Origin: an uncultured Fretibacterium sp. | GTDB taxonomy: Bacteria > Synergistota > Synergistia > Synergistales > Aminobacteriaceae | Reading direction: 5' to 3' | NCBI GenBank assembly: GCA_937892105.1 | Contig: CALAUZ010000362.1 | Span: forward strand, 1 to 5,087 | DNA: 5,087 bases | In this document: positions 1 to 5,045 of the stretch, piece by piece | Layout of the letters: each line of letters begins with the position of its first letter | How positions within the stretch are numbered: position 1 is the stretch's first letter | The notes under the pieces: model-generated | Told to the model about the DNA's origin: nothing | What the model saw: only the letters and a program-made list of their open reading frames with translations | The model's database searches: none | Position numbers and translations under genes: made by a program

Positions 1-4
1 CTAC

Positions 5-652
5 ATGTACAGTTTCATTTATGGTGGTGCCCTATGGAAGGCCATGGGAGTTTGTAAAGACTGTGCCAGACTTCCAATCGAAAAGCGTAATGAACTTCAG
101 ACATTGACACGGATTGAAAATCTTCCTTTCAGGCTTAACCGTGAGCAGCGTTCATGGCTGGAGAAAAAATGTAAGGACAAAAGAGGAACAGTTCGAGACA
201 CAGCTAAATGGGCATATGAGATGCGGTTTCCAAAGCGGCAGCAGGAAGAGCAGGGAAAACAGGAAGCTTCTGCGCCGAAGGAGAAGCTTAAAATTACAGT
301 TCGGCTGTCCGATATTATCGATGCTGTGGAAATGACATTCTGCGATATTGAATATTTTTGGGACAAGAAAACGGGCGAGATAATTTGTTCTGATGACATT
401 ATGTTTGACGAGGAACTCGCTGACCTGGTAGAGGAACATGGATTTTTTATTCTGCCCCAAACATTCGGGCTTCATAGAACAATGGTTAAATTAGTGAGAA
501 CATTACCTGATGAGTTTCACAATGAATTAAATGCCGCCCTCAAAGGGAAAGATGTTGTCGGTCGCTTTGTAGACGTTGTTCGTCAGCTCGGAATGGAGGG
601 ACAATGGCTTGTATTTAAGGAAGCCGTTTATAAGCAGAAGGCAATTAAATAG
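5..652 (+). CDS. UPF0158 family protein with N-terminal helical extension (start uncertain)
   Basis: The C-terminal part, about residues 97-213, resembles the UPF0158 family (function unknown). It opens with LSDIIDAVEM and a W-D-x3-T-G-E-I segment, has a mid-domain LPxxFGLHRTM segment, and ends with GKDVVGRFVDVVRQLG followed by W-x2-F-K-E-A, the place where the family has its typical G-x-F-R-R-F and W-Y-x-F-R pattern. Residues 1-90 are not part of that domain: they contain a charged helical stretch (about 41-75) and a Gln/Glu/Lys-rich linker (77-95). The frame is open to the window edge and no ribosome binding site is visible before the ATG at 5, so the true start may lie upstream. The ATG at 44 (residue 14, MGVCKDC) is an alternative, with a purine-rich GGAAGG too close in front of it. 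The stop lies 22 bases before the next small gene, suggesting one transcript. The family match is from memory of conserved residues; no biochemical role can be given. Confidence 0.8.
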   Translation: MYSFIYGGALWKAMGVCKDCARLPIEKRNELQTLTRIENLPFRLNREQRSWLEKKCKDKRGTVRDTAKWAYEMRFPKRQQEEQGKQEASAPKEKLKITVRLSDIIDAVEMTFCDIEYFWDKKTGEIICSDDIMFDEELADLVEEHGFFILPQTFGLHRTMVKLVRTLPDEFHNELNAALKGKDVVGRFVDVVRQLGMEGQWLVFKEAVYKQKAIK

Positions 653-674
653 TGTGAGTATAAGGGGATTGGAT

Positions 675-779
675 ATGAATAATGCAGCTATTTTAATGCT
701 TATATTCTCAGGGGTAATTCTTATATATGCTCCGTTTTTGGCCTGGACTAAAGACATTAGGCTGATCAGGCGGCACTAA
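675..779 (+). CDS. 34-residue single-pass membrane peptide
   Basis: This short ORF begins with ATG at 675, preceded by AAGGGGA at 662-668 with a 6-base spacer, a strong ribosome binding site that favours this start over longer in-frame readings overlapping the upstream gene. The peptide has one hydrophobic stretch (about residues 4-24, AAILMLIFSGVILIYAP and following) and a basic tail ending IRLIRRH. By the positive-inside rule the C-terminus should be cytoplasmic. There is no signal-peptidase motif. It follows the UPF0158 gene by 22 bases on the same strand and its stop codon is embedded in a weak terminator-like hairpin. I do not recognise a family; small membrane peptides of this kind often modulate a membrane partner, but nothing here names one. 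Confidence 0.6.
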   Translation: MNNAAILMLIFSGVILIYAPFLAWTKDIRLIRRH

Positions 780-798
780 GCCTTGAACCGGCTTTTTT
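778..798 (+). terminator. Possible weak intrinsic terminator
   Basis: AAGCC (778-782) and GGCTT (790-794) form a 5-bp stem around a 7-base loop, followed by four more T (795-798), giving six T in a row from 793. It overlaps the stop codon of the 34-residue ORF. The stem is short, so termination is probably partial; it would separate the UPF0158/membrane-peptide unit from the phosphodiesterase unit. Confidence 0.35.
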
Positions 799-816
799 AC
801 AGAGAATGCGCTGTGC

Positions 817-891
817 ATGGGGGCTACGTTAGTTATAAGCCTTATTGCTTGTATAAGAAGCGGCATTAAAATAATAAAGGATAGTATGTAA
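817..891 (+). CDS. Doubtful 24-codon hydrophobic ORF
   Basis: ATG at 817 opens a 24-codon frame ending TAA at 889-891. The peptide starts MGATLVISLIACIRSG and ends in a Lys-containing amphipathic tail. Upstream there is only a weak purine tract (AGAGAA, 801-806), and a CTG at 811 is in the same frame. The ORF fills most of the gap before the phosphodiesterase gene and resembles small hydrophobic or leader peptides, but size and weak initiation signals make chance quite possible. No family is recognised. Confidence 0.2.
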   Translation: MGATLVISLIACIRSGIKIIKDSM

Positions 892-913
892 AAACACAAG
901 GCAGGAAGTTAAA

Positions 914-1462
914 ATGAATTTATTAATCGCATCAGACATTCATGGAGCAGAGGCTTATTGCGGTAAACTAATCAAGGCATGTTATCTTGAAAGAGCTGAA
1001 ACAGTCCTTCTAATTGGCGATATTCTGGACGGAAATCGAGAAGTGGCGGCCATGTTAAACAGCCTTAGCCGCGAGAAAACTATTCTCTGTGTTTGGGGTA
1101 ACTGTGATTATCCGGAAGATCAGGCGATGCTTGACTTCCCTATCATGGCTGAATATTGTTTATTATTCGTTGGGGGCAAAGTCATCTTTGCCACACACGG
1201 ACACAGAGCAATCCCAAATCTGTCATCAAATAGCATCCTGCTTCATGGACACACTCATGCTCCATCTTGGGAGCTAACTAAAGCGGGCTGCCTCGATTTG
1301 TGTCCCGGCTCAGTCTCAAATCCCAGACGAAACAGCCAGCGCAGTTATATGATTCTGGGCGACGAGGGCTTCACTTGGAAAGATTTGGACGGACGGACTT
1401 ATCACAAGCTGTGTTTTGAAGAACTTAGCAAACACAATCAAACGTTAGAGAATCATAACTGA
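914..1462 (+). CDS. yfcE: YfcE-type metallophosphoesterase (phosphodiesterase)
   Basis: This is a calcineurin-like metallophosphoesterase of the small, soluble YfcE/MJ0936 type, a cytoplasmic enzyme that binds two metal ions and hydrolyses phosphodiester bonds; the characterised E. coli YfcE acts on artificial phosphodiesters and its natural substrate is unknown. All blocks are visible in order: SDIHG (Asp8, His10), LIGDIL (Asp36), WGNCD (Asn63), THGH (His95), and LHGHTHAP (His113, His115), then the PGSVSNPR segment typical of the subfamily. Length (182 residues) is normal. The start has AGGAAG at 903-908 with a 5-base spacer. Its stop lies 17 bases before the SWIM gene, so the two are likely co-transcribed; no obvious functional link follows from the families. 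The last 15 or so residues are polar and extend slightly past the fold. It appears intact. Confidence 0.93.
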   Translation: MNLLIASDIHGAEAYCGKLIKACYLERAETVLLIGDILDGNREVAAMLNSLSREKTILCVWGNCDYPEDQAMLDFPIMAEYCLLFVGGKVIFATHGHRAIPNLSSNSILLHGHTHAPSWELTKAGCLDLCPGSVSNPRRNSQRSYMILGDEGFTWKDLDGRTYHKLCFEELSKHNQTLENHN

Positions 1463-1479
1463 AACGAGAAGGTAGAATC

Positions 1480-2679
1480 ATGGCTTATTTCTACTATAAA
1501 CCGAAAAGGACTAAGGAAGAATTTCAGGAAAAGGCGGCAGATATTCTGTCGGCTCATCCTGAATACAAACCCGTCGAGGTAACAAACGCATCAAGGCAGG
1601 GAATATGCTCAAGCTGGTGGGGTAAAGCGTGGTGTGAAAATCTTGAACGTTATGCTATTTGGGAAAATAGGATAACGCTCGGAAGAAGTTATATCCGTAA
1701 CGGCGCAGTCATAGATTTAAATATTAATGGAGGTAATATAAATGCTCTTGTATTGGGGCATCTCAATGAACCCTATGAAGTGAATATACAAATCGCGCCG
1801 ATTTCATCACAGCGTCAAAGAGAAATTGAGAGACTAGCCACAGGAAAGATTCAGAGTTTAGAAGAATTATCCTCTGGAAATTTTCCCGAAGAATTAAAAG
1901 AAATATTCTTCCAGAAAGGTATCCTTTTCCCGCTACCTGACGAGATGGATTTTAGCTGTACATGTCGGGATTGGGCTAATATGTGCCGGCATGTAGCGGC
2001 CGCACTTTACGGAATAGGAGTCCGGCTCGACACCGATGCGTCTATCTTCTTCAAGATGAGAGGAATTGACATTCAGAAATTTTCAGCTAATGTCGTTCAT
2101 GATAAACTTGAATTAATGCTCAACAATATGAAAAATGACAGTCCCAGAATTTTCAAGGGCATTGATTTATCGGAGGTGTTTGGAATGGAAGTATCCCAAA
2201 TTAATGAAGTTGCAGCAACGCAGATCGCTGAGAGTACAGCACAAACAGACGAGACAGCCGTACAGAAAGAAGACCCCGTGAACACAAAATATAGTAAAGA
2301 TTTCACGGAAGAAGAAAAGGCAGAGATTCTGAAACTTGGCAGAGAAATCGGCTGGAGTGCGGCGGCGAAAAAAGTCGGGACTACTGTTTGGGTAATTGGG
2401 AAATGGCGTAGGGACGAAACTGCGGCACTAGCACAACAGGCCTCTCAAGTACAGCCAGAAAGAGAGGCTCCGGAAGAGAAACTGCTGGAAAAAGAACTGC
2501 CGGAAGAAACACAGTCAGAAGTTTCATCTCAGCAGTTGACAACGCAGATAGAACATTTGCCTGCCTTACATGAACAACTGCAACAGCTCAGGCTTGAAAA
2601 CGCTGTCCTGAAGGATAAGCTTGCGATGCTCATAATGCAGTTCAACAATGCAAAGAAAGCGATTATTCATCTGATTTGA
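1480..2679 (+). CDS. SWIM zinc-finger protein fused to HTH and leucine-zipper module
   Basis: Residues 1-235 match the bacterial SWIM zinc-finger protein family that is often encoded next to SNF2-type helicases: an SSWWGKAWCENLE segment (44-56), LGRSYIRNGAVIDL (67-80), and the zinc site C160-x-C162-x6-C169-x-H171 inside CTCRDWANMCRH. The rest is unusual. After a polar linker (236-270) comes a transposase-like helix-turn-helix (about 273-312: FTEEEKAEIL, then AAKKVG, then IGKWRR), a Glu/Gln-rich linker (315-355) and a C-terminal leucine zipper with Leu363, 370, 377, 384 at d positions and Asn374 at an a position. The HTH and zipper recur in the two minus-strand neighbours. GAGAAGG (1466-1472), 7 bases before the ATG, sets the start. 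The 3' end overlaps the opposing gene by 17 bp. DNA binding is inferred from the HTH and SWIM domains; no SNF2 gene is in view and the process served is unknown. Confidence 0.88.
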   Translation: MAYFYYKPKRTKEEFQEKAADILSAHPEYKPVEVTNASRQGICSSWWGKAWCENLERYAIWENRITLGRSYIRNGAVIDLNINGGNINALVLGHLNEPYEVNIQIAPISSQRQREIERLATGKIQSLEELSSGNFPEELKEIFFQKGILFPLPDEMDFSCTCRDWANMCRHVAAALYGIGVRLDTDASIFFKMRGIDIQKFSANVVHDKLELMLNNMKNDSPRIFKGIDLSEVFGMEVSQINEVAATQIAESTAQTDETAVQKEDPVNTKYSKDFTEEEKAEILKLGREIGWSAAAKKVGTTVWVIGKWRRDETAALAQQASQVQPEREAPEEKLLEKELPEETQSEVSSQQLTTQIEHLPALHEQLQQLRLENAVLKDKLAMLIMQFNNAKKAIIHLI

Positions 2680-3202
2680 CATCAAGTTCCGTAAGATCAG
2701 CAATGACCATGCGTAGCTTTTCCAACTGGTGAGATAAAAGCTCTATTTTCCCTTTGAGTACAGCATTCTCGATTGCAAGGGAATCAATTTCTCTTCTTGT
2801 TGGACCTGCTGCTTCCGTCTGTTCCGCAACGTCTGGCTCTACTGATTTCTCCGTAGCTATGACTTGCTTCACCGTCATTAAAGGTACTTGCTTCTCATCT
2901 ATAGCTGGCTCATCAGCGAGTACAGCGGATACGGCGGAGTCGTCCATTTCTTTTGTATCTGTGTCAGTTATTGTGTCCTCTGTTTCTGTAGTAGGTTGAG
3001 GACTATCTACAGTGATTATAGGAGCTTGAATATCTTTGGAAGCTGTGGCCGTCACGGCGTATTTTTTATATACCCAATAATTAACGAGATAACGTGAAAT
3101 GCCAAATTCTTCAGCAGCCTTTCTCACCGATGTATTTCGGGCTTTGGCTACGATTTTGAGCCTCTCTTCTTCTGTGAAATCCTTTGTCTTTTTATTCGGC
3201 AT
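2663..3202 (-). CDS. HTH–acidic linker–leucine zipper protein
   Basis: A 179-residue protein with three parts. Residues 6-48 are a transposase-type helix-turn-helix (KDFTEEERLKIV, KAAEEFGIS, LVNYWVYKK). Residues 50-135 are a Thr/Asp/Glu/Val-rich, probably disordered acidic linker. Residues 136-171 are a leucine zipper with Ile139, Leu142, Asn146, Leu149, Ile153, Leu156, Leu160, Leu163, Ile167 and Leu170 in a/d positions. Both ends are similar to the C-terminal module of the opposing SWIM protein and to the next gene upstream. I choose the ATG at 3202 because AAAGGA (3217-3212) lies 8 bases before it; ATGs at 3208 and 3232 are in frame but badly spaced. It follows the 206-residue gene by 74 bases on the same strand, with a hairpin between. 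Architecture resembles IS3-type OrfA (HTH plus zipper) but is larger and has no OrfB partner. Likely a dimeric DNA-binding protein; targets unknown. Confidence 0.75.
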   Translation of the reverse strand: MPNKKTKDFTEEERLKIVAKARNTSVRKAAEEFGISRYLVNYWVYKKYAVTATASKDIQAPIITVDSPQPTTETEDTITDTDTKEMDDSAVSAVLADEPAIDEKQVPLMTVKQVIATEKSVEPDVAEQTEAAGPTRREIDSLAIENAVLKGKIELLSHQLEKLRMVIADLTELDVKSDE

Positions 3203-3227
3203 GGTCATTTTCCTTTCTGCAAGTATT

Positions 3228-3270
3228 GACATGCGGGGCGAAGAACATCATTTATCCTCGCCCTCATGTC
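3228..3270 (-). promoter_or_regulatory. Intergenic hairpin between the two HTH–zipper genes
   Basis: GACATG (3228-3233) pairs with CATGTC (3265-3270) and GGGCGA (3236-3241) pairs with TCGCCC (3258-3263): 12 pairs interrupted only by a 2-versus-1 internal bulge, with a 16-base loop region. On the minus-strand transcript the hairpin lies just after the stop of the 206-residue gene and about 10 bases before the AAAGGA ribosome binding site of the 179-residue gene. No T-run follows, so it is not a standard intrinsic terminator; mRNA processing, stability or translational control are possible roles. Confidence 0.55.
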
Positions 3271-3276
3271 TTCTGC

Positions 3277-3897
3277 TCACATCAAGCTCGTCATTGCTGA
3301 CTTTAGCTTCTCTATCTCTGCTGTCAGCGTTGAGATTTTCTCCTTGAGAATAGCGTTCTCGATAAGGAGTGCCTGCGTTTCATCACGCTGCTCCGATGAC
3401 TTCAGCGCGTTGATAGACACGGTCTTTTGTGCTTGGGGTTCAGGTGTCTTCTTCGCTTCAGTCTGCTCAACAGATTTCACTGGCTCTGTTGATTCAGTGG
3501 GCATATTTTTCAGAGCGACTTCTTTCTTCCGACGAGATTTCCGCTTAGTAGCCTGTGTCTGCTTTGTATGTGTCTGAGCCGCTGTCTGAGTCGCTGGTTT
3601 TTCAGACTGGGAAGACGATTTCTTTTTCTCTCGATGAAGCCAGTAATAAATGAGCCTGGCATTTACACCAATTTCATGGGCGGCTTTTGTTGCGCCGACT
3701 TCTTTGGCTAGTTCTATGATCGTTGCCCTTTCTTCTTTTGTGAAGCTCCTTGAGCCTTTCGAGTTCCGGGAGGCATCAGTTTGTTCTCCAGAATGCTCTT
3801 CAATCTGAGAGGCGTTGGCTTCCTCTGGATTATCATCTGCTGGAACTTCATCTGCTATATCTACGGTTGGAGTTGCTGCTGCTTCATCTATATCCAT
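3277..3897 (-). CDS. Acidic head–HTH–basic linker–leucine zipper protein
   Basis: A 206-residue paralogue of the downstream gene. It has an acidic N-terminal head (residues 1-45, rich in Asp, Glu and Ala), a helix-turn-helix (about 50-90: SFTKEERATIIELAKEVG, AAHEIGVN, IYYWLHREKKK), a basic Lys/Thr/Gln linker (91-170) with the cluster KRKSRRKK at 118-125, and a C-terminal zipper with Leu177, Asn181, Leu184, Ile188, Leu191, Ile195, Leu198, Met202 and Leu205 in a/d register. The only start candidate is ATG at 3897: an in-frame stop lies at 3928-3930 with no ATG, GTG or TTG between. The nearest Shine-Dalgarno-like AAGG (3916-3913) is 15 bases away, so initiation may be weak. It is first in a probable two-gene unit with the 179-residue protein. 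The sequence fits a DNA-binding dimer; the family name and target are not known to me. Confidence 0.75.
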   Translation of the reverse strand: MDIDEAAATPTVDIADEVPADDNPEEANASQIEEHSGEQTDASRNSKGSRSFTKEERATIIELAKEVGATKAAHEIGVNARLIYYWLHREKKKSSSQSEKPATQTAAQTHTKQTQATKRKSRRKKEVALKNMPTESTEPVKSVEQTEAKKTPEPQAQKTVSINALKSSEQRDETQALLIENAILKEKISTLTAEIEKLKSAMTSLM

Positions 3898-3963
3898 GAT
3901 GTCAGTAATGTACCTTTCTTTTTTGGCTTAATTCTAACACAACAGACAGATGTATGGATAATT

Positions 3964-3996
3964 ATTATAAATGGGAGTCTGTGTATAGACTCCCAT
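3964..3996 (-). promoter_or_regulatory. Perfect 10-bp inverted repeat beside a TATAAT box
   Basis: ATGGGAGTCT (3971-3980) and AGACTCCCAT (3987-3996) are perfect inverted repeats around a 6-base spacer. On the minus strand the repeat lies 27 bases after the Rpn stop codon, so the RNA hairpin could end that transcript, although only a broken T/A tract follows it. Immediately after it on the same strand is TATAAT (3969-3964), 66 bases before the start of the 206-residue gene. No good -35 box is visible at the right distance, since the repeat occupies that position; the repeat could therefore also be an operator. Terminator, operator or both remain open. Confidence 0.5.
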
Positions 3997-4022
3997 GTGT
4001 TGTTCTACTATGTTAAAGTGTG

Positions 4023-4865
4023 TTAATGCATGTCATATGTTGCGTTAGCATTCCAGCCTGTAAATTCGGCAGCTTCTTGCTGTGAAAACTTGCCGCTTGC
4101 GACAAGCCGTTCATAGATTGAACGTTTCTCTTCGCTACGTCCTCGCTGTTCGCCTTCTGCTTGCCCAAGATGCCTGCCTTCTGCAAATTTCTCATCTTCT
4201 ATTGTTAATAATTTCATAAACTCACGCCTCCATTCTGTGTTTTCTTTGGCTTCCTTAACCTTCTGATCTAATGCTTTGATAAACGAATCATCATCGCTGA
4301 CTTTATTTTTTCCCACAAAATCCAAGAATCGTTTTAACTCGGGACTTACATCGTTAAGCTTGCCTTTCGTGTTGAGATAAACAATATACGCTCCGTCACC
4401 AAGTGCAATTTCCTTATCCTCAGTGCAGTAATTCTGGAAACTGTAAATATGCCGTCCCTTCTTAAACGGATCGAATGTGCATATAAACACAACGTAGCAG
4501 TCTGGCAAATCTTTATAATTTCCTGATTGTTTAAGCGTGTCGAGACTAAGCCCGTCATAAGTCAATACAGTCTGATAAGCTCTCGGTCTTTTGAACAAGT
4601 CATTAAGTTTCCTATTCTGGGCTTCAAAATCCATTATTGCTTGCGCTAATCTCGTGAAAATATCAAAACGCACACCGCGTATATGCAGAGCAAGTTTTTC
4701 TGACTTTTGCGGCTCAATATCTCCAATGCAGCTAACGTCAAGATGTGGAAAAATCCTGTGAATCATTTCAGAGCACAGAGATTTATCTGACATAATCTTG
4801 CAGAAAAGATAATCATCACCGAGAGTAAGGCTTTGCCATTTCTTTTCACGCTCTGCTGGTGTCAA
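4023..4865 (-). CDS. Rpn family PD-(D/E)XK nuclease-like protein (PDDEXK transposase family)
   Basis: A full-length (280-residue) member of the Rpn/PDDEXK_2 family. Characterised E. coli Rpn proteins are DNA endonucleases that promote RecA-independent recombination; other members are annotated as putative transposases without being shown to move. Visible landmarks: GDDYLFCKIM (17-25), the nuclease core RFDI with Asp68 and DFEAQ with Glu81 and Gln83 (the family uses E-x-Q in place of E-x-K), FKRPRAYQTVL (91-101), SGNYKDLPDCYVVFIC (114-129), and a C-terminal helical region ending in EAAEFTGW. The turn between Asp68 and Glu81 is RLAQA where relatives are usually polar. The start is TTG at 4865; the first in-frame ATG (residue 25, 4793) would cut the conserved GDDYLF block. 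Ribosome binding is weak (GGA 10 bases upstream); a better GAAAGGAAA lies about 26 bases away. A TATAAT box precedes it. Single gene, no partner visible. Confidence 0.85.
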   Translation of the reverse strand: MTPAEREKKWQSLTLGDDYLFCKIMSDKSLCSEMIHRIFPHLDVSCIGDIEPQKSEKLALHIRGVRFDIFTRLAQAIMDFEAQNRKLNDLFKRPRAYQTVLTYDGLSLDTLKQSGNYKDLPDCYVVFICTFDPFKKGRHIYSFQNYCTEDKEIALGDGAYIVYLNTKGKLNDVSPELKRFLDFVGKNKVSDDDSFIKALDQKVKEAKENTEWRREFMKLLTIEDEKFAEGRHLGQAEGEQRGRSEEKRSIYERLVASGKFSQQEAAEFTGWNANATYDMH

Positions 4866-4912
4866 TATTTTATGTTCCGTTTTTCTTCTCTTTCCTTTCA
4901 GAATAATTTGTT

Positions 4913-4941
4913 ATTATACTAAATTTTTATAGGTATCAATA
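4913..4941 (-). promoter_or_regulatory. Sigma70-like promoter for the Rpn gene
   Basis: On the minus strand a perfect TATAAT occupies 4918-4913. Upstream, TATTGA (4941-4936) gives a 17-base spacer, or TTGATA (4939-4934) a closer -35 match but a 15-base spacer. Transcription would begin near 4906, leaving a leader of about 40 bases before the TTG start at 4865. No other promoter in the window fits as well. Confidence 0.5.
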
Positions 4942-4971
4942 ATATAGATTAATGAACATGTGTTAAATCAC

Positions 4972-4994
4972 AACCACCGGTGTAGCCGGTGGTT
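4972..4994. repeat. Strong 9-bp hairpin (inverted repeat)
   Basis: AACCACCGG (4972-4980) and CCGGTGGTT (4986-4994) are perfect inverted repeats with a 5-base loop, TGTAG on the plus strand and CTACA on the minus strand. Neither strand has a T-run after it, so an intrinsic terminator is unlikely. Its place after the stop codon of the minus-strand partial gene is typical of the subterminal hairpins of IS200/IS605 elements. Confidence 0.8.
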
Positions 4995-5045
4995 TGCTCA
5001 GCACTAGAAGGGCATGTTACAGGCTACACCTAAAGGGGCTTATCT
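4972..5045 (-). ncRNA. Candidate omega-RNA-like 3' end with loop pseudoknot
   Basis: Reading the minus strand, the stop codon of the partial gene (5042-5040) is followed at once by GCCCCTTTAGGTGTAGCC, about 27 bases of connecting sequence, then the strong hairpin at 4994-4972. The hairpin loop CTACA (4985-4981) is complementary to TGTAG in the upstream segment; the complement extends to 9 bases (GGTGTAGCC, 5030-5022, against 4987-4979), so a pseudoknot or an alternative fold is possible. TnpB omega RNAs of IS200/IS605 elements overlap the tnpB 3' end, contain a pseudoknot and end in a hairpin near the right end of the element. This is an inference from layout only. Confidence 0.3.

Noticed and set aside
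97..475. Minus-strand ORFs opposite the UPF0158 gene
   Set aside because: The plus-strand frame shows a recognisable family; the antisense peptides have no motif or initiation signal.
849..877. Promoter (TTGTAT, 17 bases, TAATAA) before the phosphodiesterase gene
   Set aside because: Each hexamer matches consensus at only three of six positions, which is expected by chance in AT-rich sequence.
708..899. 63-codon minus-strand ORF with a hydrophobic N-terminus
   Set aside because: It starts with TTG, has no Shine-Dalgarno sequence and is antisense to the better supported 34-residue gene.
3203..3232. Longer start (ATG at 3232) for the 179-residue protein
   Set aside because: The ribosome binding site lies downstream of that ATG, and the ATG is inside the intergenic hairpin; the ATG at 3202 has ideal spacing.
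2754..3577. Four plus-strand ORFs (81, 69, 82 and 103 codons) over the two minus-strand genes
   Set aside because: They are Ser/Val/Cys-rich antisense readings of the HTH–zipper genes, without ribosome binding sites or family features.
2296..3897. A complete IS3-type insertion sequence
   Set aside because: The HTH-plus-zipper layout recalls OrfA, but there is no DDE integrase ORF, no frameshift window and no terminal inverted repeats around the genes.
4013..4558. Shadow ORFs of 60 and 70 codons in other minus-strand frames of the Rpn gene
   Set aside because: They lie wholly or almost wholly within the Rpn reading frame and have no features of their own.
4972..4994. Intrinsic terminator at the strong hairpin
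   Set aside because: Neither strand has a T-run directly after the stem.
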